From Alteromonas aestuariivivens (GTDB lineage Bacteria > Pseudomonadota > Gammaproteobacteria > Enterobacterales > Alteromonadaceae): 64,000 nucleotides of DNA. Below are positions 27,680 to 36,784 of this stretch, one piece after another. The notes beneath the pieces were generated by a model. It was not told the origin of the DNA. It saw only the letters and a list, made by a program, of their open reading frames with translations, and searched no databases. Location: the NCBI RefSeq assembly GCF_003367475.1, contig NZ_QRHA01000003.1:248001-312000 (forward strand). The letters run 5' to 3'. Position 1 is the first letter of the stretch; every line of letters starts with the position of its first letter. Made by a program: the position numbers and the translations under genes.

Positions 27680-28971
27680 TGCGAACGAATACGCTTGACC
27701 ACCATATTCAATACAAAAAGCTGGGAGCCGCCCTGCTCTTTTTAATGATTATGGCGATACTGATACTGATTCTGCGTCTGGATTGGCTAAACATGCCTTT
27801 GTCAGCCAATCACGTGGGTGCAGACATCAGGCTGTTTGGTCTCTCCATGCCAATAATCGTGCTGATCGGCTATCTGTTGGCGATAGTTCTTGGACTGATG
27901 CATTTTCAACTGGGGCTACCATTCCTGCTGTTACCCCCGCTACTTGGGCTGTGCTGGCCAGTCATCATTGCTAATGAGACTTCAGGCCTGCTGCCTACAT
28001 TTTTTGAGGAAGCTCGAGCCCGCTCTCTGGTGGAACAGGTTTTTCGCCTGCAGGTACAAAACAATTTCAACATGCAACCAACCTACACGGCAGTGTACGA
28101 TGTCCGGAGTGTACTGGAGCGCACGGTAGCTATCCTGAGCAACCTCAGTTTTGGCTGGTACGCGTTTGTCATCATGGGGCTTTTGATGCCTCTGGTATTC
28201 CGTCTGATAACACAGAAAAAGCAGCGCACCACGCTGTACTACCTGACGGTCGGCCTGGTTGTGATGATGATATTCAGCTTCTACTATGCCCGCGACCCCT
28301 ATCGGTTATCAGGCATCAGCGCGGACGCTTCACGCTCTGTCCAACTCATAGAACACTGCGGACAAAAACTCAAAGAAAATCCCGAGCTTTCCCAGTCTGA
28401 CTATTTTGTTACCCAGTGCGCCCGTGCTTACTCCAATTACGCCGGTTGGGCTGGCCCGGTTTCCCATATTCCGGTCATCTACGACTTTATGGGCAACAAT
28501 AACTTTTTGTATCTTTCTCAGCACCAGTTTGCGGAAATGGAGCAAAGGCTCACACCACTACTCTACCTTCCGGTACACAATGATCTCGATAAGATGTTTC
28601 TGCTGTTTGCCATGCGTCACTATCGTATGCTGCAAAATATTCGCGCGCTGGACGCCATTAAGAAGCAGGATTACAACCTTGCGGCCAATATGCTTACCAA
28701 CACGGCCTGGTTCAGGGAAGATGTGTCGTCGTGGATCCTGTTTGGATACGCGCGATCCAAGCAGGGCCAGTTACACGACACCATATCCAGTTTCGAAGAA
28801 GCCGTTCAGGAACTGAACAATCACACGGTCATCGCCAATCTGTACTGCACTCTGGGTGATACCATGGTCAGCAATACCTACTTCGAGCAAGCCCGGTATT
28901 ATTATCAACAGTGCATCGACTTTGACAGCGAAGGGAATTATTGGGCCGTAAGCGGATTGGGAGGGACCTGA
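27679..28971 (+). CDS. Multi-pass membrane protein with C-terminal TPR-like domain
   Basis: 430 residues. About six hydrophobic segments in the first ~220 residues, then a soluble region of ~200 residues ending in helical repeats typical of tetratricopeptides (ILFGYARSKQGQLHDTISSFEEAVQEL; TLGDTMVSNTYFEQARYYYQQCIDFDSEG). I recognise no enzymatic family. Its place between the flippase and the GT-C gene makes it a candidate scaffold or polymerase-associated subunit. It does not match the usual Wzy profile, although Wzy proteins are too divergent to exclude it. Confidence 0.65.
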   Translation: MRTNTLDHHIQYKKLGAALLFLMIMAILILILRLDWLNMPLSANHVGADIRLFGLSMPIIVLIGYLLAIVLGLMHFQLGLPFLLLPPLLGLCWPVIIANETSGLLPTFFEEARARSLVEQVFRLQVQNNFNMQPTYTAVYDVRSVLERTVAILSNLSFGWYAFVIMGLLMPLVFRLITQKKQRTTLYYLTVGLVVMMIFSFYYARDPYRLSGISADASRSVQLIEHCGQKLKENPELSQSDYFVTQCARAYSNYAGWAGPVSHIPVIYDFMGNNNFLYLSQHQFAEMEQRLTPLLYLPVHNDLDKMFLLFAMRHYRMLQNIRALDAIKKQDYNLAANMLTNTAWFREDVSSWILFGYARSKQGQLHDTISSFEEAVQELNNHTVIANLYCTLGDTMVSNTYFEQARYYYQQCIDFDSEGNYWAVSGLGGT

Positions 28972-28972
28972 C

Positions 28973-30280
28973 GTGAGCATCCGGCTTCTACTGCTTTATC
29001 TTCTCGTTTGTATAGGTTTTCTCTCCAGTTTGAGTGATATTCTCACCCACTTCACAGAAAAACCGCAGTGGCAGACACACTCGGGTATGTGGATGAAAAC
29101 GGCAGGTAACTCAGAACAGCTGATTGCCAGAGCGCGCCTTACCGTTACCCAGCATGAGAAAGCTGTTTTTTTGAATCTCGCATCCAGAGATACAGCCGAG
29201 CTATATCTCAACGGTGACAAAATATGGCGAAACCCCGCTGCCAACGAATATCTTTTGGGCAAATTTGATTTGACGCCTTTCGTTCGTCCCGGTGCCAATA
29301 TGCTGGTGATCAAAGTATTCAGCAACTCGCATTCCTCACCGGCTCTGCTACAGGCGTTCGTTGAATCTAAACGAATGGGTTCAAGCGAGGTTCAGCCCGT
29401 TGCTTTGCAGTGGGAAGTCGCCGCTAACGCACAGAACAACCAGTATCTGGCGCCCTGGGGCAAGCACGTTTACGGAAGCGGCAACTGGGCCCCCCCGACC
29501 CTTGTAAAAATGCCCGATAGCTTGGCCCCCGGTCATTCCGGATTCCCGGTTTCCACCAATACAGGTAACGCCATGGGCGACTGGTTCTGGTCAAACAACC
29601 CCATCGACCAGACCCTCGAATTGAACCGTTCACTGTTTGTATCACAAGGTGATGAACTGTACATGGGTATCGCCATCGATGGTTCCTACGAGATACGTAT
29701 CAACCAGGCAACGGCAGCCATATTTGCCGGTCACCCCAACGCGGTTCAGTATCACGATCTGAGCAGCTTTCTGCGACGGGGGTACAACCGTATCGACATT
29801 TATCTGCAGTCCAAGGTGTTTCAGCCACAGGCCGCCATCATTGGCTACCTGTATACTTTGGAGGGCCAGCAGGATCTATCTCAAATCGAGTTTTGGGAAG
29901 CCGACCACGAAATTCTCTATCATGGCAAATTGGCTGAGTCCCCTCCCGGCGTTCGTTTTCGCCCTGTAAAACAGGCAACTCTCAATTCCCGGGTCATCGT
30001 AACAAACCTATTGGTCAACGCATTCCCTTTGATACTGGCGTTTCTTTGTTGTGTCCTGATTAAATCTCTCTTACAGGGGTTTAAAATTCGGGACAGCATT
30101 GAATCGATTACCGGTGTCGCACTGGTCCTTTGTCTGGGCGGGATACTATTGATGCTGCTGCAAATAGCGGGGCTGGCTTTGCCTACTATTTTGCTTCCTT
30201 ACATCGGTCTTTTCAGTGCCATGCTGCTGTGTCTGTCATTGCTGGTAACCAAACAGGAGAAGATCACCGATGGAAACTAA
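28973..30280 (+). CDS. Membrane protein with extracytoplasmic jelly-roll sugar-binding-like domains
   Basis: 435 residues from a GTG. An N-terminal signal anchor (residues 2-20) is followed by about 300 extracytoplasmic residues with two related beta-rich modules. The first (LNLASRDTAELYLNGDKIWRNP...FDLTPFVRPGANMLVIKVF) is very like the galactose-binding jelly-roll of GH2 enzymes; the second repeats the pattern (GIAIDGSYEIRINQ...HDLSSFLRRGYNRIDIYLQ). Three to four hydrophobic helices close the protein. A membrane-tethered glycan-binding protein in a glycan operon is unusual. It overlaps the next gene by 11 bp. No catalytic motif is seen. Confidence 0.65.
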   Translation: MSIRLLLLYLLVCIGFLSSLSDILTHFTEKPQWQTHSGMWMKTAGNSEQLIARARLTVTQHEKAVFLNLASRDTAELYLNGDKIWRNPAANEYLLGKFDLTPFVRPGANMLVIKVFSNSHSSPALLQAFVESKRMGSSEVQPVALQWEVAANAQNNQYLAPWGKHVYGSGNWAPPTLVKMPDSLAPGHSGFPVSTNTGNAMGDWFWSNNPIDQTLELNRSLFVSQGDELYMGIAIDGSYEIRINQATAAIFAGHPNAVQYHDLSSFLRRGYNRIDIYLQSKVFQPQAAIIGYLYTLEGQQDLSQIEFWEADHEILYHGKLAESPPGVRFRPVKQATLNSRVIVTNLLVNAFPLILAFLCCVLIKSLLQGFKIRDSIESITGVALVLCLGGILLMLLQIAGLALPTILLPYIGLFSAMLLCLSLLVTKQEKITDGN

Positions 30281-31877
30281 TCCCCAGGAGTTACTGCAAA
30301 GAAGGCTAAAATGGCTTGCAATCACAGTGATTGTAGCAACATCTTTTTTTCTGCGATTAAGTGTGATTGACGAACGCTCAATCAGCCAGGATGAGTCAAC
30401 CATGGTGTTGTTCGCCGAAGGCATTCTGTCGTCCACATCCCCGACTTTTCCAACCATTAATCAAAATAATGGTTTGTTCGCTATGTCTACATACGAACTG
30501 GTTCCATTTCCGATTGCCCTTTCCATGGCGTTCCTTGGAAAGTCGGAATTTGCTGTCAGAATTCCCGCACTGATTTTCTCCAGCCTTACCGCAATGCTAA
30601 TTGTGCTTGCGGGAGAACGATTTCACAGTCTCAGGGCCGGGCTTATGGCTGCGGGCTGTTTTGCAGTATTACCCTGGGCAATCTACTGGGGCACCAATGC
30701 ATTTTACCCCTCACAGTTGCAACTGTTGACCCTGATCACAATGCTGGTGCTGCACGCTATCCTTTTACATGGCAATACCCGGCCAAAATTATTCTATGCC
30801 ATAGCACTTTGCGTCATCACAACCTACCTCACCTGGGAAGGCTCCGGATTTTTGTTGCCAGTATTTTTCGTTGTTGCAATTATTCTGACATGGGGTCGAT
30901 GGAACTGGCTTAAGACGATTCATGCCTGGATAGCCGCAGTCATCATTGTTGTGCTTTTGGTTGTTCAGTTAACCTGGCGTACCGTATTACGTGCGCCCTA
31001 CACAGGGCTTGGCACAAGTCGCTCTGATGTGTCGTTTCTCGAGCCTGCTTATGAGGCCTATTCGTTCGACCCAACCTTTTATATAACCGCTCTCACCACT
31101 CCTGAAAGCCTGCTTATTCTGCTCGCATTTGCGATGGGCATTTATGTGTTACGTAAACAATGGAGCCCCATGTTTCTGGTAATGACAGTGAGTTTTGCCA
31201 TATTGCTACTCACCACAATGCTGGGCTATTACGCCCTCCGCTATGTCTATTTTATGCTACCGGCCATACTGATTGTGGCTTCCTGCACGTTGATTGAAAT
31301 AACCCGGCCCATCGGTACTCTGGCGCTGAGAGCTGGCATGAAACCCAAGTATTTCCAGGCTCTCTCATTTGCCCTTGTGTTTGGACTCACCGTATACATC
31401 AGTTCCCCCTGGGGATTTAAACTCTATGAACGATCGCGGTTTGGTTTTTCCCCCCATGAATTGAGCTACGAATCCAAAGGGTTTGGATTCAGGAGCATTT
31501 ATCAGGCATTCAACCATTATTACCAGCAAGGTGACTTAGTGGTTATCCAGGCTCCCTTTCCATTCATGTTCTACACCACGCTGACCGGCGATCACTATAT
31601 CCAGCAAGGGACCTCCACAACCGTAGTTTATTACCCGGATGCCATGCCCTATTATCTGGACAAATGGATAGGTAATCCGGTTATACAGGACCGGTTCACG
31701 CTTAAAGAAATCCTTCACAAACATCGGCGTGTCTGGTTTTTATTCGCACCTTCCGGGGCGTCATTATCCAGTGCCGGAGAAGACATGGTGTCCTATCTCG
31801 ATCAGCATACCCGAACCATGTGGGAGATATCAGACGGAAAATTGATGCTGTGGGAGAACCCCTACTTCATCCAATAG
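30270..31877 (+). CDS. GT-C glycosyltransferase (GT39/GT83, PMT/ArnT-like)
   Basis: 535 residues. About 11 membrane segments and the first-loop acidic pair typical of the fold (SISQDESTMVLFAEG, residues about 36-50), then FAVRIPALIFSSLTAM, as in ArnT and PMT enzymes. These use polyprenyl-phosphate sugars on the outer face of the inner membrane, which matches the GT2 gene at 18001. The periplasmic C-terminal region of ~150 residues (from about SPWGFKLYERSR) is soluble. The gene overlaps its upstream neighbour and is followed 11 nt later by the GH-esterase fusion. Confidence 0.85.
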   Translation: METNPQELLQRRLKWLAITVIVATSFFLRLSVIDERSISQDESTMVLFAEGILSSTSPTFPTINQNNGLFAMSTYELVPFPIALSMAFLGKSEFAVRIPALIFSSLTAMLIVLAGERFHSLRAGLMAAGCFAVLPWAIYWGTNAFYPSQLQLLTLITMLVLHAILLHGNTRPKLFYAIALCVITTYLTWEGSGFLLPVFFVVAIILTWGRWNWLKTIHAWIAAVIIVVLLVVQLTWRTVLRAPYTGLGTSRSDVSFLEPAYEAYSFDPTFYITALTTPESLLILLAFAMGIYVLRKQWSPMFLVMTVSFAILLLTTMLGYYALRYVYFMLPAILIVASCTLIEITRPIGTLALRAGMKPKYFQALSFALVFGLTVYISSPWGFKLYERSRFGFSPHELSYESKGFGFRSIYQAFNHYYQQGDLVVIQAPFPFMFYTTLTGDHYIQQGTSTTVVYYPDAMPYYLDKWIGNPVIQDRFTLKEILHKHRRVWFLFAPSGASLSSAGEDMVSYLDQHTRTMWEISDGKLMLWENPYFIQ

Positions 31878-31888
31878 GAATAAAAACA

Positions 31889-33925
31889 TTGAAGAAGGTA
31901 ATTCACTGGCTTGCTTTTCTTGTTATTTCGTTTCACACGCAGGCTGACGTGCCTGGGGGTATTTACGTCCTCATTCCACCAGATAAAGCCATACCGGAGC
32001 GATTGCTTCAATCTTCGCAGATTACCGGGATGGTAATTCGGGCAAACTGGCAGGAAATTTATGTATCGGAGCAGGAAATTGATGTAACTGAGATTAAGCT
32101 GAAACTGCAACAAATCACCAAAGCAGGTAAAGCGGCCAGCCTTGTCGTCAATAATGGAGGCCTCAATACACCTGAACAAATTCAAAAAGAAATCAAAAAC
32201 TGGCTGCAATTCAGCAACAAAAATCGCTTTCATGACACCCATAAACAGGATGTGGGGATCCCGCTTTTTTGGGATGAAACCCTGTTGAAACACAAAACCA
32301 ATCTGCTCCGGCTGCTGGCCCGTGAACTGGCCGGGTTCAAAGCCCTGAAACTGATTTCGGTTCAATGTGCAAATGCAACAACCGACGACTGGAACGTCCC
32401 GCCCAATCTCCAGTGGAATCAATCCCGATTCGATGACGACAAACTGTTCTTCGCCTGCAAAAGCCTGATTGACAGTGCAGCAACACTGTTTCCAACTGCT
32501 GCTGTACGTATGGCCGTTGGTCCAATTCAACCCCCTCTGATGCGGGACCGATACGCACTTGCCCGACGTATATACCATTATGCCAGCCAGACTTATCCGG
32601 GAAGGTTTTACATACAGCGACACAATCTTTCCACCACAACGCCGAACCCAAACGAAACCCGACGATTAATGGGATGGCAACTGATATTTGACGCCAGACC
32701 GTACGCTGCTGCACAATTTCTCTGGCCTGTATCGGACACCAAAAGTTGCCGTACAAACGGACAGATTTCCCCCTGCGACAGCCTGACGATGCTGGATGAT
32801 ATCTACAACCTGATATCGGGCTACAGGCTGCATTACCTGGAAGTATATGCCAGTGATGCACTGCGATTCGCCGACAAGCCCCAGTACCAGCAATTCACCA
32901 AAATGTTCGACGGTACTGGCACAATCACTGCCACCCAAGTGCCCGCTGTTTCAGTAAACTCAGCGGCCATTTCCCCAGATTCAACCCAGCAGGGCAACCC
33001 CATGCCAGAGCACACCGATCAAAAAGACCATCAGCAAGCCGGCCAGCTTCCGTCTCCGCTGGATAGCCTAGCCCCAGGGGATTCCTGGGGAAGATGGAAA
33101 AATCAAGTCGGAGAGAGACCACTACCCAGATTGGTTTCACACCTTACTTTCAAAAGTGAACTACTCAAAACCGAGGTAGGATATACCCTTTACTTACCCA
33201 AAAACACCAGCAATCAGGCACTGCCTGTCATCTACTGGCTGCATGGCAAAGGGGGGAATGAAATACGCGGGGCATACATCCCCCAATACCTTGAAAAAGC
33301 AATTCAAAAAGGAATTATCCGCCCTACTGCCATGGTGCTGATCAATGGTGGTCTGCATTCGTTTTACAGTAACAGCTTTGATGGCAAACACCCGGTTGAA
33401 GACATGCTGATTCAGGAGTTAATTCCCTTGGCAGAGTCCCGGCACTCCATTGGAGGAAATCCCGATATGCGGATGCTGGAAGGTTTTTCAATGGGGGGAT
33501 TCGGAGCCTTGAAACTGGCAGCCAAATACCCTGATTACTTCAATTCGGTGCAAACGTACGGCGCCGCCCTGCTCAGTGAACAATTCATGCCATTCAAGCA
33601 GGATGCTGCTGCCTATCAAAACGTATTCAGCAGCGACCCGAATTACTTTATCCTGAATTCCCCCTCATACTGGCTGAAACACAATGCAGATAAAATCCGT
33701 AAAAGGCATCTGGCAATAAGGATGCTGGTCGGCAGTAAGGACGGCACCAGGCGCTACAATGATGCTGCTCATGAAGCACTGCAAAAACTGGGGTTAGAAC
33801 ATGAATACGGCAAACTTGAAGGGGTCGCCCATACACCTCGTATGTACTACGAAGCAGACCCCTATGGCAGTTTTGGATTTCACGAGCAAGCGCTTAGGAT
33901 GAGGGAAAGCGACCATTCATTTTGA
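31889..33925 (+). CDS. Exported fusion of GH-like domain and feruloyl-esterase/antigen-85-like alpha/beta hydrolase
   Basis: 678 residues from TTG 31889, chosen because it starts a signal peptide (KKVIHWLAFLVISFHTQA) and follows ATAGGAAT; an upstream frame opening at 31820 would hide it. Residues about 22-360 resemble the two GH-like proteins at the cluster's start (FWDETLLKHK against PWDPKLMERY; GWQLIFDARPYAAAQFLWPV; LHYLEVYASDALRF against YFEVYTWDL). A Pro/Gln/His-rich linker (~375-420) leads to an esterase-D-type hydrolase: HGKGGN oxyanion loop, nucleophile GFSMGG (Ser534) and His648 in GVAHTPR. Such domains hydrolyse feruloyl or coumaroyl esters or, as in antigen 85, transfer acyl groups outside the cell. 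It is the last gene of the operon. Confidence 0.75.
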   Translation: MKKVIHWLAFLVISFHTQADVPGGIYVLIPPDKAIPERLLQSSQITGMVIRANWQEIYVSEQEIDVTEIKLKLQQITKAGKAASLVVNNGGLNTPEQIQKEIKNWLQFSNKNRFHDTHKQDVGIPLFWDETLLKHKTNLLRLLARELAGFKALKLISVQCANATTDDWNVPPNLQWNQSRFDDDKLFFACKSLIDSAATLFPTAAVRMAVGPIQPPLMRDRYALARRIYHYASQTYPGRFYIQRHNLSTTTPNPNETRRLMGWQLIFDARPYAAAQFLWPVSDTKSCRTNGQISPCDSLTMLDDIYNLISGYRLHYLEVYASDALRFADKPQYQQFTKMFDGTGTITATQVPAVSVNSAAISPDSTQQGNPMPEHTDQKDHQQAGQLPSPLDSLAPGDSWGRWKNQVGERPLPRLVSHLTFKSELLKTEVGYTLYLPKNTSNQALPVIYWLHGKGGNEIRGAYIPQYLEKAIQKGIIRPTAMVLINGGLHSFYSNSFDGKHPVEDMLIQELIPLAESRHSIGGNPDMRMLEGFSMGGFGALKLAAKYPDYFNSVQTYGAALLSEQFMPFKQDAAAYQNVFSSDPNYFILNSPSYWLKHNADKIRKRHLAIRMLVGSKDGTRRYNDAAHEALQKLGLEHEYGKLEGVAHTPRMYYEADPYGSFGFHEQALRMRESDHSF

Positions 33926-34432
33926 CAAAACCCCATACCGCAATAATTAGTATCTTTAATCACAAAAACAAACACATAGAAAAAAGATCAAAAAAAAATT
34001 CAAACTTTAGTCGAAAAAAGTGAAATTGGTCATTTAGCTATTATACTGGAGCTAAGCAGACATTTTTTAGCTCGCCTTCCTGTTCTGAGCGCAATGTTTG
34101 CATTGCTCGTAACCCGCGGGCACTCCCAGATGCAATGTTTCCGATGTCCGGTCAAAACTGATGTACCGTCTGCGGGTACAACTGATGTTTTTAATAATTA
34201 ACCGATTGTTACGACCACCTGAATAACCACACTACGATTGAGAAACGACAAAACAGGCCAAAGGATTGGTAAGTTGAAAATTTTCCTGCGTTGAACCCGA
34301 TTCACTGACACTGCTTTGTGTCGGCAATAATTCTCATGCTTGATATTTGTAGTTTAGGGCTTTTCAGACCCAGCTCATGTTGAAGTCGTAAAATTGAGCT
34401 CCGTAGCATTTTAATGACACGAGGAGAGAAAC
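33926..34432. other. AT-rich intergenic gap between the glycan operon and the di-heme peroxidase gene
   Basis: About 500 bp without a supported gene. The left part is strongly AT-rich (poly-A runs near 33980-34000, TATTAT near 34040). An imperfect dyad GCAATG-TTTG-CATTGC lies at 34091-34106 and a direct repeat AACTGATGT occurs at 34158-34166 and 34178-34186. The promoter of the peroxidase gene should lie here; GAGGAGAGAAAC just before 34433 is its ribosome site. Confidence 0.4.
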
Positions 34433-35833
34433 GTGTATCCAAATGCAAGCGACACACCCAATACTCTTGAGCCAAAGCCTCGTTCTCTGCTGAGGCTGGT
34501 CAGGGCTCCTGTACTCGCAGCCCTGGCAGGGCTTTCGCTGACAATACAGGCAGGTCCGCTCCCCCCACCGATATCCGTCAACGATTTCTACGCCAACGCC
34601 AATCCCCCAGCTGACCAGGTTGAGCTAGGTAAATTGTTGTTCTGGGACAAGATCTTAAGCGGCAATCAGGATATTTCCTGCGGCACCTGTCACAACCCCA
34701 CATCGGGTACCGGTGACGGTCTCTCTCTGGGGTTGGGAACTGGCTCAGAAGGGCATGGTATGATGCGTACTACCATCCATCTTCCGCCAACTGACTCTCG
34801 GGCCCGGGGGCGCATCGTGCGAAACGCACTACCTCTTTATAACCTGGGCTGGGAAGGTTTTGAAGTCTTTCAATGGGACGGTGATCTGATAGTCGATCCC
34901 AGCGAACCAACAGGATTTGTTAATCCATTAGGAAACAGTTTTCCAACCGGATTCCAGAACCCTCTGGCTGCACACAACTTCCTGCCACCTGCACAGCCGC
35001 GGGAAATGGCCGGCATTGACCCGGCCAATCCCATCGCAGCGCTGGGTCTGGCTCAGGATATGTTAGGTGTCTGGGACGCCTACACTGCCCGTCTGGCAGC
35101 CATTCCTGAATACGTTGATTTGTTTCGTTCAGTCTACAGCGACGTAAATCAGGGCTCAGATATTACCGTAGTGCATGTAACCAATTCGCTGGCAGCCTAC
35201 CAGATTAAACACTTCACCTCGGTTAACAGCCGGTTTGACACCTACCTCAGGGGCAACCGGGGAGCCCTGACAGGCCAGGAACGCCGTGGAGCGGATTTAT
35301 TTTATGGTAAAGCCGGTTGTGATACCTGTCACTCAGGGCCACTACTGACAGATCAGGACTTTCACGCAATCTCCATTCCCCAAATCGGTCCGGGACGGCA
35401 GTTTGGATTTGGAGGGGTAGATAATGGTCGCATGCGCAACAGCGGGAGACTCGCAGACCAATACAAGTACCGCACACCGTCGCTTCGCAATGTAGCGTTA
35501 ACGGCCCCCTATGGTCATGATGGTGCCTACGATACCCTGGAAGCCGTCGTACGCCACCACCTTAATCCCGTTGTATCATTAAACGGCTATAATACCGACG
35601 AAGCTGTACTACCTGACAGCGATCGAATGGGTGATTTGGATTTTGTCGAACACAATAATGCTGGTGCCAGAGCAGACCGTGCATCACAGAATGAATTGGA
35701 TCCTGTTGCCCTGACCGCACGCGAATTACGAGACCTGATGAGTTTCCTGCAAACTCTCACCGACCCCGCTATGCTGGACAAGCGGGACGCTATTCCAAAG
35801 CGGGTCCCCAGTGGACTGCCGGTGTTTGATTAA
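34433..35833 (+). CDS. Di-heme cytochrome c peroxidase / MauG-family protein
   Basis: 466 residues from a GTG with ribosome site GAGGAGAG. A hydrophobic export signal (VLAALAGLSLTIQAGPLPPP) precedes two CXXCH haem sites, CGTCH (residue ~85) and CDTCH (residue ~300), each followed by the family pattern. The linker RTPSLRNVALTAPYGHDGAYDTLE is characteristic of bacterial cytochrome c peroxidases and MauG. It would reduce peroxide or oxidise a substrate in the periplasm. The spacing of the haem sites is larger than in short CcpA proteins, so a specialised MauG-like role is possible. No electron-donor gene is adjacent. Confidence 0.88.
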   Translation: MYPNASDTPNTLEPKPRSLLRLVRAPVLAALAGLSLTIQAGPLPPPISVNDFYANANPPADQVELGKLLFWDKILSGNQDISCGTCHNPTSGTGDGLSLGLGTGSEGHGMMRTTIHLPPTDSRARGRIVRNALPLYNLGWEGFEVFQWDGDLIVDPSEPTGFVNPLGNSFPTGFQNPLAAHNFLPPAQPREMAGIDPANPIAALGLAQDMLGVWDAYTARLAAIPEYVDLFRSVYSDVNQGSDITVVHVTNSLAAYQIKHFTSVNSRFDTYLRGNRGALTGQERRGADLFYGKAGCDTCHSGPLLTDQDFHAISIPQIGPGRQFGFGGVDNGRMRNSGRLADQYKYRTPSLRNVALTAPYGHDGAYDTLEAVVRHHLNPVVSLNGYNTDEAVLPDSDRMGDLDFVEHNNAGARADRASQNELDPVALTARELRDLMSFLQTLTDPAMLDKRDAIPKRVPSGLPVFD

Positions 35834-35900
35834 AGTAAGGATACCAGCAAACGCCAGCCAGAAGATTGAGCGCTCAGCTTAACATTCTGATGCAATGGAA

Positions 35901-35938
35901 AACGCCAGCGAGAGCCACTTTTAACTCTCGCTGGCGTT
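35901..35938 (-). terminator. Strong hairpin terminator between convergent genes
   Basis: A 14-bp perfect stem AACGCCAGCGAGAG / CTCTCGCTGGCGTT with a 10-nt loop lies between the convergent peroxidase and SDR genes. Read on the minus strand it is followed by TTTTCC, so it mainly ends the SDR transcript; it may also slow transcription arriving from the left. Confidence 0.75.
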
Positions 35939-35985
35939 ACCTATCTGGAAAGATTGATACTTCTCGTCTGCACAAAAAGCCAGCT

Positions 35986-36699
35986 TTAAAAGCCCCACAT
36001 ACCAATATTGTCAATTTTAAGACGTCTGGGCTGCTGCAACAGATAAAGCACCATTGACGCGAGATCTTCATTCTGGATAAGGCCATTGTCGACCGCGTCC
36101 TGGGGTTGTTTCTGCGATTGGATCAATGCCGGATTGAGTGAATGCACATGAATGCCATATTGTCTGACTTCTTCCTGCAGTGCTTTACCCAATCCCACCA
36201 TGGCAAATTTGGATGCACAGTAAACACCGGCATTGGCATAACCGTTCAAGGCAGCCTGAGAAGCAATATTAATGATGTAACCCTCGCGGCTTTCAATCAT
36301 GTGCGGCACCACCGATTTGCACATCAGATAAGTGCCTTTGACGTTGGTGTTCATCACCTCATCCCAGTCCTGTTCCGCAGTTTCCCAAACCAGAGTTTCC
36401 TTCCCAAAACCACTGTTATTAATGAGTACCTGCACCGGACCAAATTCACCAATCACAGCATCAATAAACGCTTCAACCTGAGCCGCTTGACTGACATCAC
36501 ACACCCTGCCAATGATATTGCCGGGGTGCGTTTGCGAGAATTCAGCAACGGTTTCATCAATGTGCTTCTGGGTTCTGCCACATATAGCCACCTTCATACC
36601 CTGGTTCAGCAGATACTCCGCAAGGGTTTTCCCCAACCCCTTACCTCCGCCGGTGACAACCGCCACTTTATTGGTTAAATCATATAGATGAGACATCAC
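35986..36699 (-). CDS. Short-chain dehydrogenase/reductase
   Basis: 237 residues, classical SDR. NAD(P)-binding VVTGGGKGLGKTLAEYLL near the N-terminus, VLINNSGFGKET, Ser in INIASQAALNGY, and the catalytic YCASKFAMVG. The fold resembles 3-oxoacyl-ACP reductase FabG, but substrate and direction cannot be told. It lies between the rplT terminator and the convergent terminator, so it is a single-gene unit. Whether it belongs to the accessory block or is ancestral flank is open. Confidence 0.88.
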   Translation of the reverse strand: MMSHLYDLTNKVAVVTGGGKGLGKTLAEYLLNQGMKVAICGRTQKHIDETVAEFSQTHPGNIIGRVCDVSQAAQVEAFIDAVIGEFGPVQVLINNSGFGKETLVWETAEQDWDEVMNTNVKGTYLMCKSVVPHMIESREGYIINIASQAALNGYANAGVYCASKFAMVGLGKALQEEVRQYGIHVHSLNPALIQSQKQPQDAVDNGLIQNEDLASMVLYLLQQPRRLKIDNIGMWGF

Positions 36700-36784
36700 T
36701 CCCCCTGCTTAATATTGATATGAATGAAAACGATCGATGATAGTGTAGCTTCTGATGCCGAATGGGCTGCAAGCTAGATTAGAA

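Noticed and set aside
31820-31888. Upstream start for the GH/esterase fusion
   Set aside because: It would put 23 non-signal residues before the signal peptide and overlap the GT-C gene; TTG 31889 follows a ribosome site.
34091-34106. GCAATG-TTTG-CATTGC dyad in the 33.9-34.4 kb gap as an operator
   Set aside because: Short and imperfect, no matching second copy or regulator; expected by chance in a 500-bp gap.
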